From the NCBI RefSeq assembly GCF_014764405.1, contig NZ_CP061725.1:2170001-2234000 (forward strand): a stretch of DNA of 64,000 nucleotides, written 5' to 3'. The stretch comes from Micromonospora craniellae. Lineage in GTDB: Bacteria > Actinomycetota > Actinomycetes > Mycobacteriales > Micromonosporaceae. How positions within the stretch are numbered: position 1 is the first letter of the stretch; every line of letters begins with the position of its first letter. The position numbers and the translations under genes were made by a program. The notes below the pieces were generated by a model. The model was not told the DNA's origin and searched no databases. It saw only the letters and a program-made list of their open reading frames with translations. Shown here one piece after another: positions 21,001-24,702 of this stretch.

Positions 21001-21666
21001 CAGGCCCTTGACCGTCGGCACGTCGGTCGACTTCGGCCCACCGCCGCCGACCTTGCCGAGTCCCCGGGTGGAGAGTCCGAACAGACCGCCCAGACCGGCG
21101 GCGGCACCGACGTTGATCCAGCTCTCGTTGGTGATCTCGAACTTGCCGTCGACGTGCGACGCGATCGCCTGAGCGAAGACCTCGGCGGCGAGTTGGGTGG
21201 AACCGAACACGGCCGCGCCGAGGCCGAACTGGAACGACATGTTGATGATGGCCCGCAGCGCCGTGGCTAGACCGGCGACCGCGCGTGCCATCGCGGCGAC
21301 GAGGGCGGCGAGCGCCGGGCCGATCGCGAAACCGACCAGGAAGCCGAAGAGCAGTCCGAAGATGACGCCCAGGATCGTGGCGAGGGATTGTTTCCGGATC
21401 TCTTCGAGCTTCTTGCGGATCTCGTCCGCCATCTTGCGCAACCGCCGGGCCCAGCGGCGGCACAACTCGGCGGTGTTGCGGAGGTTCTTCTCGAGATTGG
21501 GCAGCGTGCGGGTGGCCGCCGCCCGCCCGCTGCCCTGCCAGTTACCGACCCGAGCCAGCGCCCTCGACGGTGTGAGGACCAACCGATCGAGGTCCTCGGC
21601 CTTGGCTTCCCACTGCGCGGCGAGCGCATCGAGTTTGTCAGGATCCGGATGGGTGTCGCTCGCCAT
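1..21666 (-). CDS. Giant modular WXG100-headed protein, probable type VII-secreted polymorphic toxin or adhesin (3' end outside window)
   Basis: One minus-strand frame is open from an ATG at 21666 to the window edge, 7,222 codons without a stop; I checked segments by direct translation. Order: residues 1-95 form a WXG100-like helical hairpin (W43-Q44-G45); 96-140 are hydrophobic; about 190-1400 are Pro/Gly-rich; then 40-residue and coiled-coil repeats; then modules with HEWEH (3359-3363) and HELVH (3664-3668); a GWHVVAVGDRAWIG motif (9685-9726); and a long helical region containing LFALASVLGVDPAVLG near 4.1 kb. The last visible residues start another copy of the HExxH module. It begins 3 bp after the stop of a WXG100 gene, so the two are probably co-translated. 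The core is paralogous to the plus-strand giant at 28301. A WXG100 head with a long Pro-rich tail is the layout of CpnT-like secreted toxins. The toxin role is inferred; the C-terminus, where a toxin domain would lie, is not visible. Confidence 0.88.
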   Translation of the reverse strand, partial: MASDTHPDPDKLDALAAQWEAKAEDLDRLVLTPSRALARVGNWQGSGRAAATRTLPNLEKNLRNTAELCRRWARRLRKMADEIRKKLEEIRKQSLATILGVIFGLLFGFLVGFAIGPALAALVAAMARAVAGLATALRAIINMSFQFGLGAAVFGSTQLAAEVFAQAIASHVDGKFEITNESWINVGAAAGLGGLFGLSTRGLGKVGGGGPKSTDVPTVKGLDGTAPGGRPGDTPTPDLRTGRGDVPGVGSPDGPPLGAPPPYGAVGGRPPTPGPVSASSTPPPVRPTGGRATAGGAAPTRTTRPTTVDQPPPSALGGAPARTTPPPARLDGPVNTPPPAQPQPRAGVPQPDGRPPAAVGNGNAASSLPPPARTTPPPKADAGVPPVGTRTPGGPAMAGVDAPATPPRAVAADPRPPSALTPEPAPGGGRPPTASPELPATPGGGRPPAASPDLPATPAGGRPPAASPDLPATPGAGRDFSVNGPARDVSPITPEPVRSGTPPPGQGLTVDPPVARPGGVGTVTDVPPPGGRPAGTTPDATVSVPPPGRPVQPGVEGNPVNTPGGGTVGGAPRPGRPVEGIPTNQVVDVPTSTPRPATPEPSTPAPPAGQPGPRGNLAASDVPVDVRTPVTTRPPLDRAPASGEPPAVRPDTPVTSPRPTSHTATRPDTPEQVPADVPPGSRPGGTNGDQPPVVGQGKPTTDTAPVGASSKGAPEPGKTNPVQANLDARIRDLITEGGGGKGQPGVSQSSRPGTLTEMRALRERILADSPGGQPTGGNALVVQRLDDHITALTPRRPVGGDAQGGAGRQFSGQPGVETPLKQVPVPTKPMPGGPRHTGPDGIDARAPYPDQTAVPVMGPKGPGGPRPDPEVKGPVPPPAEAPPPRTSGRDQYSGEWDWHIRTDKFGTEFLLLQRGPDQPPGVRLGGSSGEPHGPGGLGRPPRTDPVDPPDPGAGRRLGDGKVVRDDQFGVSSRPTGDGRVTERPAQVREINGEKWVRLPDEAVQGRPGAGNQQPSDRWMRMPDRDNRVLPDSGGRAPEGSYYSWQEHTPGKSAVSGLDRGRGQMVDIKSRPGWQLNPPEPAPLGVTSRPTPGADMPGPGHRLGGGTIDRVVNSVENFRGMFRRGGDAPTPQPPSVVIKSAGPGGNTGGGIAPGGRGTTPDAPASGGSWKGYGEGQQLGGRPARPDADGSLVPPGQRGLDGGGAGPARTGDLTTPPRSTDTPTPRTDTGNPQPGRSAGAEGGGSSRTGGSQGTMGMREPRTGSRTETVTPDRYIEPTVDNPAWTTRGARDVGDTPRGVGGETRAPAGQGGQRSPSGTEGAPPSGAKRVPDRIPTTDTRTPAGSQPGEVFGSRSGPAAAPGPRSAGQPVAARDSLHGQMADLVEGAAKRAEVKPGTGTRPDADLNPGTRTRAGESSRPPGDVTTPPGQSRPGEAFGQRPESGTRRLESSPEPEQVTPGKLRKDRPVGDTGRPGETFGQRPESGTRRLESSPEPQAGLGKLRKDRPVGDAGRPGETFGQRPESANRRLESSPESGPVKPGKLRKDPPVGDSAPRPGETFGQRPESGTKRLEPSTGQSGTLRKDPPAGSSTPRTGTYEPSPPVRDGRPAPTTEQPAPATPAQVAPAEATPAPPVQPEAGPKPEAGTRPEPATRQEPASGSGKAPSPGSAADRRARAWADASPAELEVLRGGGAGAGLRPDQRVNVVLNDRISAGYATAADDALRAELTDLRDRVRTPGEPTSEWVRREMRIAELESTLGGSAPKPVDVPSPRQGESPAARQARAWAGASPAESEVLRGGGAGLRPDERVNLVLNERNWARQAAEVEAGLRAELTDLRAREQWGQNPSEAEQRILDGAGLGTGVPPDQRVLVVEALRSFAQGAETWIGGPGAAAAGAARIAELRRQVELARQGLNPYGDGGVQVVLHRRGRPELRAPEMDTPAAPATQVELDGSEWVRRDQRIAELESALGVRSEWSLPRSAGETAEQRSARAWAGASPAESEVLRGGGAGAGLRPDERVNLVLNERNWARQAAEVEAGLRAELTELRGRVRTPGEPISEWVWRSQRIAEIRSRLGEQPAEVPVPRPPAGTSAAERSTRAWENATPAETEILRGGGAGAGLRPDQRVNLVLNERSWAQQSEQRLRAELADLRRQVRTPGEPVSEWVWRSQRMYDIQVALGDRKPETTPVSRPSAAGPRRVENPTPAEQEVLDGRGAGAGLRPDQRVNLVLNERSWAQQSEQRLRAELADLRRQVRTPGEPVSEWVWRSQRIAEIQSTLAGRTPEPVVVPVPKPPAGTSAAERSTRAWENATPAETEILRGGGAGFGLRPDQRVNLVLNERTWARQTRAAEVETPTMLPPELAHLQARSRRITDPSEGEQRILDGEGLGAGLSPGHRVLTVEALRSFARGAETWLEGPTAAAAGAARIAELRQQVELARQGLSPYDDGGFRVVLNQHSQPSLRPRETSGAPSTRVEWEVPAQGREPAAPRPEPVHVTDRGALLPVTEAPAPPTRTVESTPVVRERPEAGKSAPEVRTLERPSVQTVERPPLPTVERPSVPERRILAGQRLGEGLSPARRVQTVEALRSFVQQTRTRIDDLTAAGGPADLRQATRLREQVTRAEQGLSPYGDRGVRVVPGRDGRPELLPPRDVRGLPLTRAERWVLAGQGAGAGLSYEQRIDLVVVERNAAWQAEQLRVELAELRDREPLPDEPTTDQAWRTQHIADLEALVGDASAGDRVWTVAPVRQPSPSDVRDEPLTEAEREVLAGRGEGRGLPFDQRTDLVVGERNRAWQTAQVQAELAELRAWDALPGGSVSQRMWRADRIAHLEAVATDEFTHSHDEQPAPPVPAGDGPPSVPPVVAPSVGEQRILDGEGLGAGLSPLRRRDVVEALRSFAQRGRAELDELVAVGADDARAGRLRQQVEAAEQGRSPYGDRGVRIVLDRDRQPVLLPPRELPGPLTEAEWTVLRGRGEGRGLTYEQRVTVVIHEREAARQADEVRQAEEVRWRRELDEALRTWQAEQERKAREEQTAVRAAAVPEGYQIRHEQADTYRLYRGAAPTSADNAGAPLVAGREALRVDRSVTDMRVVGRYLRALEPVIAGRQQVEMPRTGRRVTPEKLRTLVDRHLPVGAVMTVPVGQVTAGTPVPFRRLPGGTSADHGWYLVDEDTTAGDGPRTRPMAAEYTLVRYPNLIWVRPPGATESAITEFLARPNDGKTWVLVGGADADPPGEVWDELGTYLRGLPKERLARLEMRELISQRFDRHLPEDRRLMEYHEAARRIGHGLTGPPTREAKEELWAYLSDTLNPAGPGHVPVPRFEPLINAPGPGSFGVHEYKGGFQHERWRLLLSDKLTTWQSVVITLRHEWEHVEQYFLMARYLAATHRSVADLRRHLAIEDDRVLQAALDNPTVAGSDDHQYGEQLFQSRLGADRRANEAVEARRRDVYREHIDAVKRFRAAVAGPALSPHDQADLGLQMIRARAAYKSTLIEYAALPLEGPAIERERQLDRLFAWDTMPDEASVAVATGPRPGRVADRAGAAGVGPAPDEPVEITASPPDPAEAAVALAPTNPMLDHRLLATADRVLHEAVRELVRADYGRLSGRSGEAAQQDGWRNLANLVLRHAGLPELGPDGLHIGQPAEGHLGGFDRRSWRFGLADGSVEHLLRTLMHELVHVEQVTLVGRLTAARSDGGELRSLVHDARVRDELSATAVDAGSPGHSIAARMRPELEPQGDARATAIIAAVGAAQSRIDVTATLLHEVDRLGGFNAGVRGRLARGHEGVLRHFAEAMTRYLNLPLEAQAHLVQFDFDSGGVARDWRREPQAQVPPLPGYVVEATVAGSVFRPQGVTVPPPPRLAHPDRPLVLIHLTDLADAERVVPELASSLPAHALVELHGAPGGRLFTVEELAVLSSALDDGQHLIVAPALVAPAGEFARHLLPFSRTHAPTLAPFAAYYRLHGSSRPPFLPMSFPYLMRNVGVGTFELYPGWHVVAVGDRAWIGPADGQPDLTGVPHARVVIGSPGQETPWAVVSAGLWLARILAGQVGATADEGFVHVFRPGSTPADLPAAVTDDVLHAVEDRDRELVRLAFGAEYVPTAGGSAEGRYADGGLSGLVESADYELYYVLDALLHLSGVDSLVPPSRAVDALTGLADRLRALDPAVPDSDALAARRALLAAGRLASVAYGPGGLTMSRLRAAWHVHTTAGDLALPAVTRARTLVERVVPARHVQDLDRELPLLVMRVLEPVAMSDGSRSALGPSYDRSYEWLVRVLEGTRPAGEEAGALWWPGADLARIPLDVWAALPLLPEVDDVLVVGYQAGPDGLPLLDGRPPADHQVGGGAALLAQLGDTLRTELNDGDPSRQRVFLTPLVDDPAVEESLDVLRADLAALDKRLGWGVRLAASVSTGMDETDSAGGDPDDMEITASPPDPAETPVAAGTWPPELLPAAALPLQHEQRSLSASDPAVPDPVSEAAADVVGAYASRLARSRWSMIGVSGRPTGRLTELLSTERLGAVPAAHLQAGVIIRPARSGRSGDERFRLVVRTASAGPYRHVDSADGAHRYDASLLVTVRLEHTGPVPPGIPSREPVTDLPQTRAVLLDQQVTVPDQILTQPKLRIDRDGVATVPALPGGPQETLGALGLRSLAVTTDAVRNGQIQVSAIVPTSVRALHDAVTAELHSGRWTGRRSASARGGVRPHPAVADPVTVDMIHHALSAPGLTALLPDALRGSGVVAGPIRVELAMFGGVRLGRSDRDGTTRERIRVGLLAQVTPTGSAAAPPLAVRLDGAVELSVSPGDADRIMRDADPLRDELPTYEREASSASNLSAEQRRAPSASGLSADQHQTLTDAVGGPDAWDRLLRSQPNGFDGAGFWRLARLLGVIGEDDLVVEAARLTRMLRWVQLIERVPEPGRIEPLAVAAVLAHTRGGLAHAEVELDRAKQAHWSAEYHHGYWQTKATGLDGAAERLQTRADDLRRRMEHDRERLTDHAALVTELARTQEKLARVADDVDRIRDARTAAAARVRHAAREIAAQHVEVEGRRRELSSLGANPADAASVPGLLRAWYLLAVEIGVDPYALELFGGELAATVAGRDDIAPDELLAELRWRLRPYGVYTDHDLGLLADIGRRLILDPADLPVLRWLNARGVSLELLDALPAHLMSRSFDWAWEQYHRGDDPTSVVAELGLPKADKPERMADELNRLVDELRSAAKFSEAEPPPYSAEPPQSPAPAVPTDPDEPPKAQWTDTAADSWSALLMIGDVVREGVRRATASARGGPHRSLGEAVLDVARERGFRTPKQLVRYASLSGRLGFPATALLADLSSRHLRLQLYRMLGDRPLDDIAGFLHALTPYDVAGSFGALTPSGLYRQVPPVTEAQATRWAARFGVSADEVRALAANAWVDLPRLVGLAERMELDDGEAHWLFDLTRKTGQMPTYLPRLTYRANVRAPVLLEWGWRMDAAPTDLMPFRSAARLLSASPPSVPEPDRLSVAELVTHLRNSFDDVTTAPWWALWVGTHTPLTSGTDGLTPGELFDLMGVDTQDVLAHPGALSAAELLDRVRDPDRPPRDAALISPLPVERAADQWFATWFSERFDTDESDIAHDIMRRPWVDHLAVLDEARRMKAPPEDVLDYARLSGGQDLAATRNYQVPSGPSQVGLIELAIQWEVHLHQFAPIADLLPRETDFWTQDLNEIAASLTALIWGDPNQVPADVYQAATLPLTLLTDLGLGANAWQPTTDRSRLIGRWLTWQWGLDSSAQTRVVGLLTDDHFPDQVGYLELLHALAKRMDLSTPAQTALASQLGVSPAWVTAFSLRIGKIPDRVVDQARRLGVQDPARLFALASVLGVDPAVLGPDDDLERLNQTPDGDRFSVAYDVGQSIRARPDWAGRSSGDTITDRLFRLVQRSGTVPSNLPTLLDDGSWLGIDRLLEIAELLHLAPESVALYANTRRPPTVSGGVRPTIAQVVTDYQAWAESMFQRYALGPKQLWRVWNREGSAALSRYSDRAVQAAALASAESGEAAELFHRFIGGSDPLAVVEALARAREPGAWLVPILPEAPAPTGVTIQLSLTGLGELAEQVGELPGAHLLGSDLIYEFGTDRSGWDGFARLTDSVPHNAAATYVAISVRTEFGTDAAAYLRLAHLYYALADVLTAAGLTPFADGDQYRSADLMQEFDSFEEFLQHHRTGPLVVRANWRSGDHVSFTMAPGQVWPGVLQARVRIAAELVRVARRPLSQEQWNWRFTSPGFRDPSQVGGPHQLGDRAHRLTGLLTDPALRAQAAGLVLGGRQVHHQTEPPASGLGGVLDDPTVAHTSFEAPQIPSAARVRAILAVDTSTSGLDAEALTDRLSTSTDLRGERVSWQETVLRAAVHGSPDSFGRLAEQPWPALARQFVTGGMALPDEVIRAAYHFVIGTSDADWTNLLSAPMPRPPMNLAIPNWVDDGAADGLDDWPDLGAPGARPPAQELVDWLRDRVSVGVSPLPYLVENALGGLAGPDSGTTFGLHLTLGPKGDSEDAEFTRTFQQISHDMTPVWQGLRNAVPSMDGEHQVVHPAGYESAVRGLVDSPAVWRALGLLVDELRQWDGRAEVALSIEVRTPGTGVDSFSLDSLNEAAVTYSDLLTRMSSGPERAAVSARADSDGTFESTGDGVRTWSMPLHLEFGLAGLQARLRIVLALVRAAERGGVGTADAGPSRGDGSGQGDSDMVWLDDRLLDLSGWTELHPLLDVLDLDPPGAAQVATLFQLTSWYPPGEERASLPRGVRWKPDVPMLAPDEEHPVAFLAEVVTSNPEALVRDAVRQRASRHLSLRYWHGLYARFHAFASALPPGTDLASARGDRRRAAGNVWHQLDGSDESVRVWYERFQAQIPLPEWTSPTSVPSVADPYETARSVWLATPARPESATEEDVAILGTAVDWLAGVRTEPATSLLRQIGTWLAQRDPDRFSVSMPELHSRSGRWAQHGLLGAVIDAAGWQGVRLPSGVSAPAGLRRHVLAQIGQHHDLVRDLVGAEPAQRVEELPPGALLELGSRLPALAAAPVPNEHRRAIIEDNVRREHPGASDQELSRLVQAALDDWTRESQRRLVRAELARTLPPQEFPAATDRPVVPVAPRRRVLAAALGSALAGRPDALAEHLGPQETRDPTASRDLAVVLARALDVDIVIRKGVLAEHTNPGERPVLYLDRSTDRAYRPLSPVATTDSGGPVLPPLDALDRALTAMVRTWARDHYATLTAGG
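10663..10677 (-). other. HELVH zinc-metalloprotease-type motif (second module of the minus giant)
   Basis: Residues 3664-3668 read HELVH followed by VEQVTLVGRL. The motif aligns with HEMLH in the plus-strand giant (30743-30757), where the flanking TL[AM]HE and HVE are shared. The module continues to the GWHVVAVGDRAWIG block and ends at ASPPDPAE (8392-8415). Confidence 0.6.
11578..11592 (-). other. HEWEH zinc-metalloprotease-type motif (first module of the minus giant)
   Basis: Residues 3359-3363 read HEWEH, followed by VEQYFLMARY, in a predicted helix preceded by TTWQSVVITLR. HExxH in a helix is the zincin signature. A third zinc ligand is not obvious. About 550 bp further on (11002-11025) the module ends with the signature ASPPDPAE. 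Confidence 0.6.
14400..16660 (-). repeat. Alternating long internal repeats (coiled-coil type) in the minus-strand giant
   Basis: Two unit types alternate. Unit A contains SEWVWRSQRIAEI, then ATPAExEILRGGGAG and LRPDQRVNLVLNERxWA. Unit B contains VEALRSF, then RIAELRxQVELARQGLSPY. Several copies are virtually identical in DNA: 14870-15025 with 15167-15320, 14723-14820 with 15345-15440, and 15561-15715 with 16181-16330. Further diverged copies reach down to about 12.8 kb. The units are Arg/Glu/Leu-rich and probably form a rod-like stalk. Copy number may vary between strains by recombination. Confidence 0.85.
16960..17400 (-). repeat. Tandem 40-residue repeat (about 120 bp) in the minus-strand giant
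   Basis: About four consecutive copies of a unit containing LRKDxPVGD and RPGETFGQRPES, separated by RRLESSPEP. The DNA copies recur at about 120-bp spacing, and the stretch gactccggacgctgcccgaa appears in each. The units are Pro/Glu/Arg-rich and likely unstructured. The high nucleotide identity suggests recent expansion. Confidence 0.8.
21247..21666 (-). other. WXG100-like secretion head plus hydrophobic segment of the minus-strand giant
   Basis: Residues 1-95 are two amphipathic helices joined by a turn containing NWQGSG, the WXG motif. They are followed by a basic helix rich in Arg/Lys/Glu and then about 45 hydrophobic residues (start ATILGVIFGLLFGFLVGF). This matches the N-terminal module used by actinobacterial type VII-secreted large toxins. 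No YxxxD/E motif was found inside this head, so the partner encoded just upstream (YGEAE) may carry the export signal for a heterodimer. That pairing is inferred. Confidence 0.75.
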
Positions 21667-21669
21667 CCG

Positions 21670-22194
21670 TCACTCTTTATCCGGCGGCGGTGGCTTGTTC
21701 GCGTCGGGATTGTTGGGGTAGAGGGTGTGCACCGGCGACTCGGTGGTGTTGTACGCGTCCCCGAGATCGACGGGCGGAGGGGTGCCGCCGTCGCCTTCGC
21801 CGTCATCCTCCGGCGGCAGGTCATCGGCGGGGATGGCGGCGGTGAACTCGTCGAACATCTTGATGACCGTCTTCTCGGCCTCGCCGTAGTTCGACGCCGC
21901 GCTCGCCGCGATCCCGCACACCTGCGAAATCAGCCCGTAGGTTTCCTGTTCCTGCGATCCGAACAGATCCCACTGCAGTTTCTGCAACCGATAGTTGAAC
22001 TGCTGGACCTCTTCGGCGGTCTCGCCGGCCCAACTGAGTTCGAGGTTCTTCCAGGTGTTACCGATACGCTCCCACGAATCGACGACATCACCCATGAGTT
22101 TGACGACTCGCTCCGACCCGATCGTCCACATTCCCTGCGGGTCCACATTGATGCTCTGGCCGTCGTCGTAGTGTGCGGGCGCACCGCTCCCCAT
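21670..22194 (-). CDS. WXG100-like protein with YxxxE motif, partner of the minus giant
   Basis: 174 residues. The ATG at 22194 has a GGGGGG ribosome-binding stretch about six bases upstream; an upstream in-frame start at 22218 lacks one. The N-terminal 120 residues are helical, with a WAG turn (LSWAGETAEE) and the type VII signal YGEAE (Y-x-x-x-E). The last 50 residues are an acidic, Pro-rich, disordered tail (PPEDDGEGDGG). The gene stops 3 bp before the start of the giant, so the two are almost certainly one transcript and may be secreted as a pair, as in EsxAB/PE-PPE systems. The family call rests on the motif pattern, and the function is inferred. Confidence 0.8.
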   Translation of the reverse strand: MGSGAPAHYDDGQSINVDPQGMWTIGSERVVKLMGDVVDSWERIGNTWKNLELSWAGETAEEVQQFNYRLQKLQWDLFGSQEQETYGLISQVCGIAASAASNYGEAEKTVIKMFDEFTAAIPADDLPPEDDGEGDGGTPPPVDLGDAYNTTESPVHTLYPNNPDANKPPPPDKE

Positions 22195-22334
22195 GCTCAG
22201 CCCCCCGCCCACGCACAAATCGGTTCCGTGCCGGAGACGCTAGCATCGGCCCAGCTCAACCGGACCATCTCAATGTTGGTGACGGTGGGCGTCCCCCGAA
22301 GAGGGACATCCGTCTGCGGGGGCCCACGTGGTAC
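22195..22334. promoter_or_regulatory. Divergent promoter region between the minus WXG100-giant operon and the plus operon
   Basis: These 140 bp are the only non-coding DNA between two divergently transcribed units, so both promoters should lie here or just inside the genes. A TAGCAT hexamer (in gacgctagcatcgg) could be a plus-strand -10. I see no convincing -35 or operator. Confidence 0.35.
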
Positions 22335-22961
22335 ATGTCTAAGATGGCCGACCCTGAGCTGGACACCTACGTACAGGCGTCGATTAAACACGTACCCGAA
22401 CTGCACATGGAAGAGCGCACGGCGCGATCGGTCACCGGCGACAATCTGTTCAACCCGCCCAAGGACGCGGGCGACGAAACGAAGGAACTCGTCGAGCCGA
22501 CCGTCCGCGCGTTCGGGGTCACGCCCGCCGACCTTCGCGGGGCACAGGACTACATGCTCAATGAACTCAACACCCAGGTCGACGAGTTCGAGGCGTTCAA
22601 GGCGGACGTGCTCAGCAAGGGTGGCTGGATCTTCTACGCCGAGAACGAGGGCGGCGTACAGAACGACCGCGAGATCAGAAGCCACGACGGCGGTAGCCAC
22701 ATCTCGCGGCACACGGTGAGGGGCGAGGACCTCCCGCCGGTCGAGGACCCCAATCCGGATCAGACGCAGATGCTCGTGGACGCCCAACTCTCGCTGCTCA
22801 AGGCGGTCGGCGGTTCGATCCAGGCGGTGGCGCAGTACGTCGTCCGGGTCAACAATGCCGCCCAGTTCTACGCGGAGGCCGACAAGCAGTCGTTCGGTGA
22901 GACGGTGCCGACCGCGCCCGAGTCCCTTCCCCGGGTCGGTGGCCCCGAGGAATCCGCCTGA
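22335..22961 (+). CDS. Helical ESX-substrate-like protein with C-terminal YxxxD
   Basis: 208 residues from an ATG at 22335; a second ATG at 22344 is equally possible because no strong ribosome-binding site is present. The N-terminal half is unrecognised and charged. From about residue 150 a helix (DAQLSLLKAVGGSIQAVAQY) leads to FYAEADK, a YxxxD type VII secretion motif, and a short Pro-rich tail. This resembles the EspC-type and other ESX-secretion-target families in layout. The stop codon overlaps the start of the YD-repeat gene (TGATG), which indicates translational coupling. A secreted partner or chaperone for the downstream protein is the simplest reading, but this is an inference. Confidence 0.75.
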   Translation: MSKMADPELDTYVQASIKHVPELHMEERTARSVTGDNLFNPPKDAGDETKELVEPTVRAFGVTPADLRGAQDYMLNELNTQVDEFEAFKADVLSKGGWIFYAENEGGVQNDREIRSHDGGSHISRHTVRGEDLPPVEDPNPDQTQMLVDAQLSLLKAVGGSIQAVAQYVVRVNNAAQFYAEADKQSFGETVPTAPESLPRVGGPEESA

Positions 22962-24688
22962 TGACCGGGCCGGAACTGACGCCGACCAAGGGGCACACGT
23001 TCGAGCGGCAGAGTGACGGCTCCGTGGTGACGTACGACGCCAACGGACAACCGGTCCAGCAGGTGATGCCGGACGGGCGGGTCTACAGCTCCTTCGACGA
23101 CGCGGGGCGCGCCCGGTACGTGGAGATCCCGCCGTCGGACGGGCAGGCGGCGACGTACGCGCACATCGGCTACCAGGACAACCTGACGATTTTCCGGTAC
23201 TCCGACAAGTCGGTGCTGACCTTCGACAGTCACAGCCAGGACCTGGTCAGCCAGCGGCTGCCCGACGGCACCCTGTACACCGACTTCAACGCAAACGACC
23301 AGCCGCAGTACGTCGAGATCCCGGCCCGCAGCGGCCAGCCGGCGACCAATGCCGAGATCAGCTACGTCAACGGCAACACCGTCTACACGTACGCCGACGA
23401 CAGCGTCGTCACGTACGACGCCGACGGCAAGATCCTCAGCGAGCAACGCCCCGACGGCACGACGTACAGCGACTTCGACGCCAGCAACCGGCCCGGCCAC
23501 ATCGACGTCCCCGCCACCGAAGAACGACCCGCCACCAGCGCCGACATCACCTACCAGGACGGCAACACCCTCTACACGTACGCCGACGACACCGTCATCA
23601 CCTACAACGCCGACGGCAAGATGCTCAAGGAGCAGCGCCCCGACGGGACCACCTACAGCGACTTCGACGCCGACAACCGGCCCGGCCACATCGACGTCCC
23701 CGCCACCGAGGGCCGCCTCGCCACCAGCGCCGACATCACCTACCAGGACGGCAACACCCTCTACACGTACGCCGACGACAGCGTCATCACGTACAACTCC
23801 GGCGGCAAGATCCTGACCGAGGAACGTGCCGACGGCACCACCTACAGCCAGTTCGACGCCGACAACCGCCCGCACTACGTCGACATCCCCGCCACCGAGG
23901 AACGCCCCGGCGTCACCGCCACCATCAGCTACCGGGACGGCAACACCGTTTACACGTACGACGACGAGAGCGTCGTGACGTACGACTCGGAGGGCCAGAT
24001 CCTCACCGAGGACCGTGGCGACGGGTGGGTCATCACGTACAAGGACGGGGCGCCGACGTCCGGCGTCAACTCGGAGACCCGGGAGACGGTGACCATCACG
24101 CCGACGGCCGGCGGTGGTTTCCAGTGGACCTACTCCGGCGGCACGACCATCTTCCGCAACTCGGACGGTGCGGTCACCAGCATGGAGCAGAACGGCTGGA
24201 CGTTCACCACCTTCGACTCCGAGGGTCGACCGACGTACGGCACCCAGGGCACCAAGACGGTCACCATCGAGTACGGCAGCAGCGGCAGCGACATCAAGTG
24301 GGCGTACACCGACAACGGCAAGCCCTCGATCACCGTGGTCACCAACGCGGACGGTACGCCGATCACCCAGATCAACCCGGACGGTTCCCAGTTCACCTTC
24401 GCCGTCGAGCTCGACAAGCTGGCCGACGCCGCCAAGAAGGTCGCGACCGAGCGGGACGCGCTGGAAAGCAAACTGAACGAGATCAACAAGGAGTTCCGCA
24501 CGCTGCGCGACTACTGGATGAGCCCGGCCGGCAAAAACTTCGCGCTGTTGCTCGATCAGGTCGACGGTCTGAGCGGGCAGACGCGCGACGTCCTCAACGA
24601 GGCGATCCGGCGGATGAAGCACACCCATGCGATGTACACCGACGTCGAGGAGCAGAACACCAAGAACCTGACCAACAACAACCGGTGA
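22961..24688 (+). CDS. YD-like repeat protein ending in a WXG100-like domain
   Basis: 575 residues; the start overlaps the previous stop. Residues about 10-355 are Tyr/Asp/Gly-rich beta repeats of 63 residues (GNTLYTYADD, then DGTTYSDFDADNRP, then IDVPATE), like RHS/YD or MORN-type sheets. A degenerate beta region follows. The last 100 residues switch to helices: ALESKLNEINKEFRTLRDYW, then MSPAGKNFALLLDQV, then AMYTDVEEQ. This is a WXG100-like hairpin with W-M-S in place of W-x-G and a YxxxE signal (YTDVE). Having the secretion domain at the C-terminus of a YD-type repeat is unusual. The product is probably an exported surface or effector scaffold. No polymorphic-toxin PxxxxDPxG cleavage motif is visible. 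It converges on the discoidin gene with a 9-bp gap. Confidence 0.8.
   Translation: MTGPELTPTKGHTFERQSDGSVVTYDANGQPVQQVMPDGRVYSSFDDAGRARYVEIPPSDGQAATYAHIGYQDNLTIFRYSDKSVLTFDSHSQDLVSQRLPDGTLYTDFNANDQPQYVEIPARSGQPATNAEISYVNGNTVYTYADDSVVTYDADGKILSEQRPDGTTYSDFDASNRPGHIDVPATEERPATSADITYQDGNTLYTYADDTVITYNADGKMLKEQRPDGTTYSDFDADNRPGHIDVPATEGRLATSADITYQDGNTLYTYADDSVITYNSGGKILTEERADGTTYSQFDADNRPHYVDIPATEERPGVTATISYRDGNTVYTYDDESVVTYDSEGQILTEDRGDGWVITYKDGAPTSGVNSETRETVTITPTAGGGFQWTYSGGTTIFRNSDGAVTSMEQNGWTFTTFDSEGRPTYGTQGTKTVTIEYGSSGSDIKWAYTDNGKPSITVVTNADGTPITQINPDGSQFTFAVELDKLADAAKKVATERDALESKLNEINKEFRTLRDYWMSPAGKNFALLLDQVDGLSGQTRDVLNEAIRRMKHTHAMYTDVEEQNTKNLTNNNR
23000..24040 (+). repeat. Tandem 189-bp (63-residue) YD-like repeats
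   Basis: About five to six units, the central ones nearly identical. The ctacacgta block recurs at exactly 189 bp (23572 and 23761). Third-position identity in the middle copies suggests recent duplication or gene conversion, while the outer copies are diverged. Confidence 0.85.
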
Positions 24689-24702
24689 GCCGCCGCCTCA
24701 CC
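24684..24702. terminator. Hairpin between two convergent genes
   Basis: The sequence ggtgag-ccgccgc-ctcacc is a perfect 6-bp stem spanning the stop codons of the YD-repeat gene and the convergent discoidin gene. It lacks a T-tract. It could serve both strands. Confidence 0.35.

Noticed and set aside
23000..24040. Regular 189-bp repeats considered as a CRISPR array
   Set aside because: Repeats are coding, in frame and 63 codons long, with no short repeat/unique spacer alternation.
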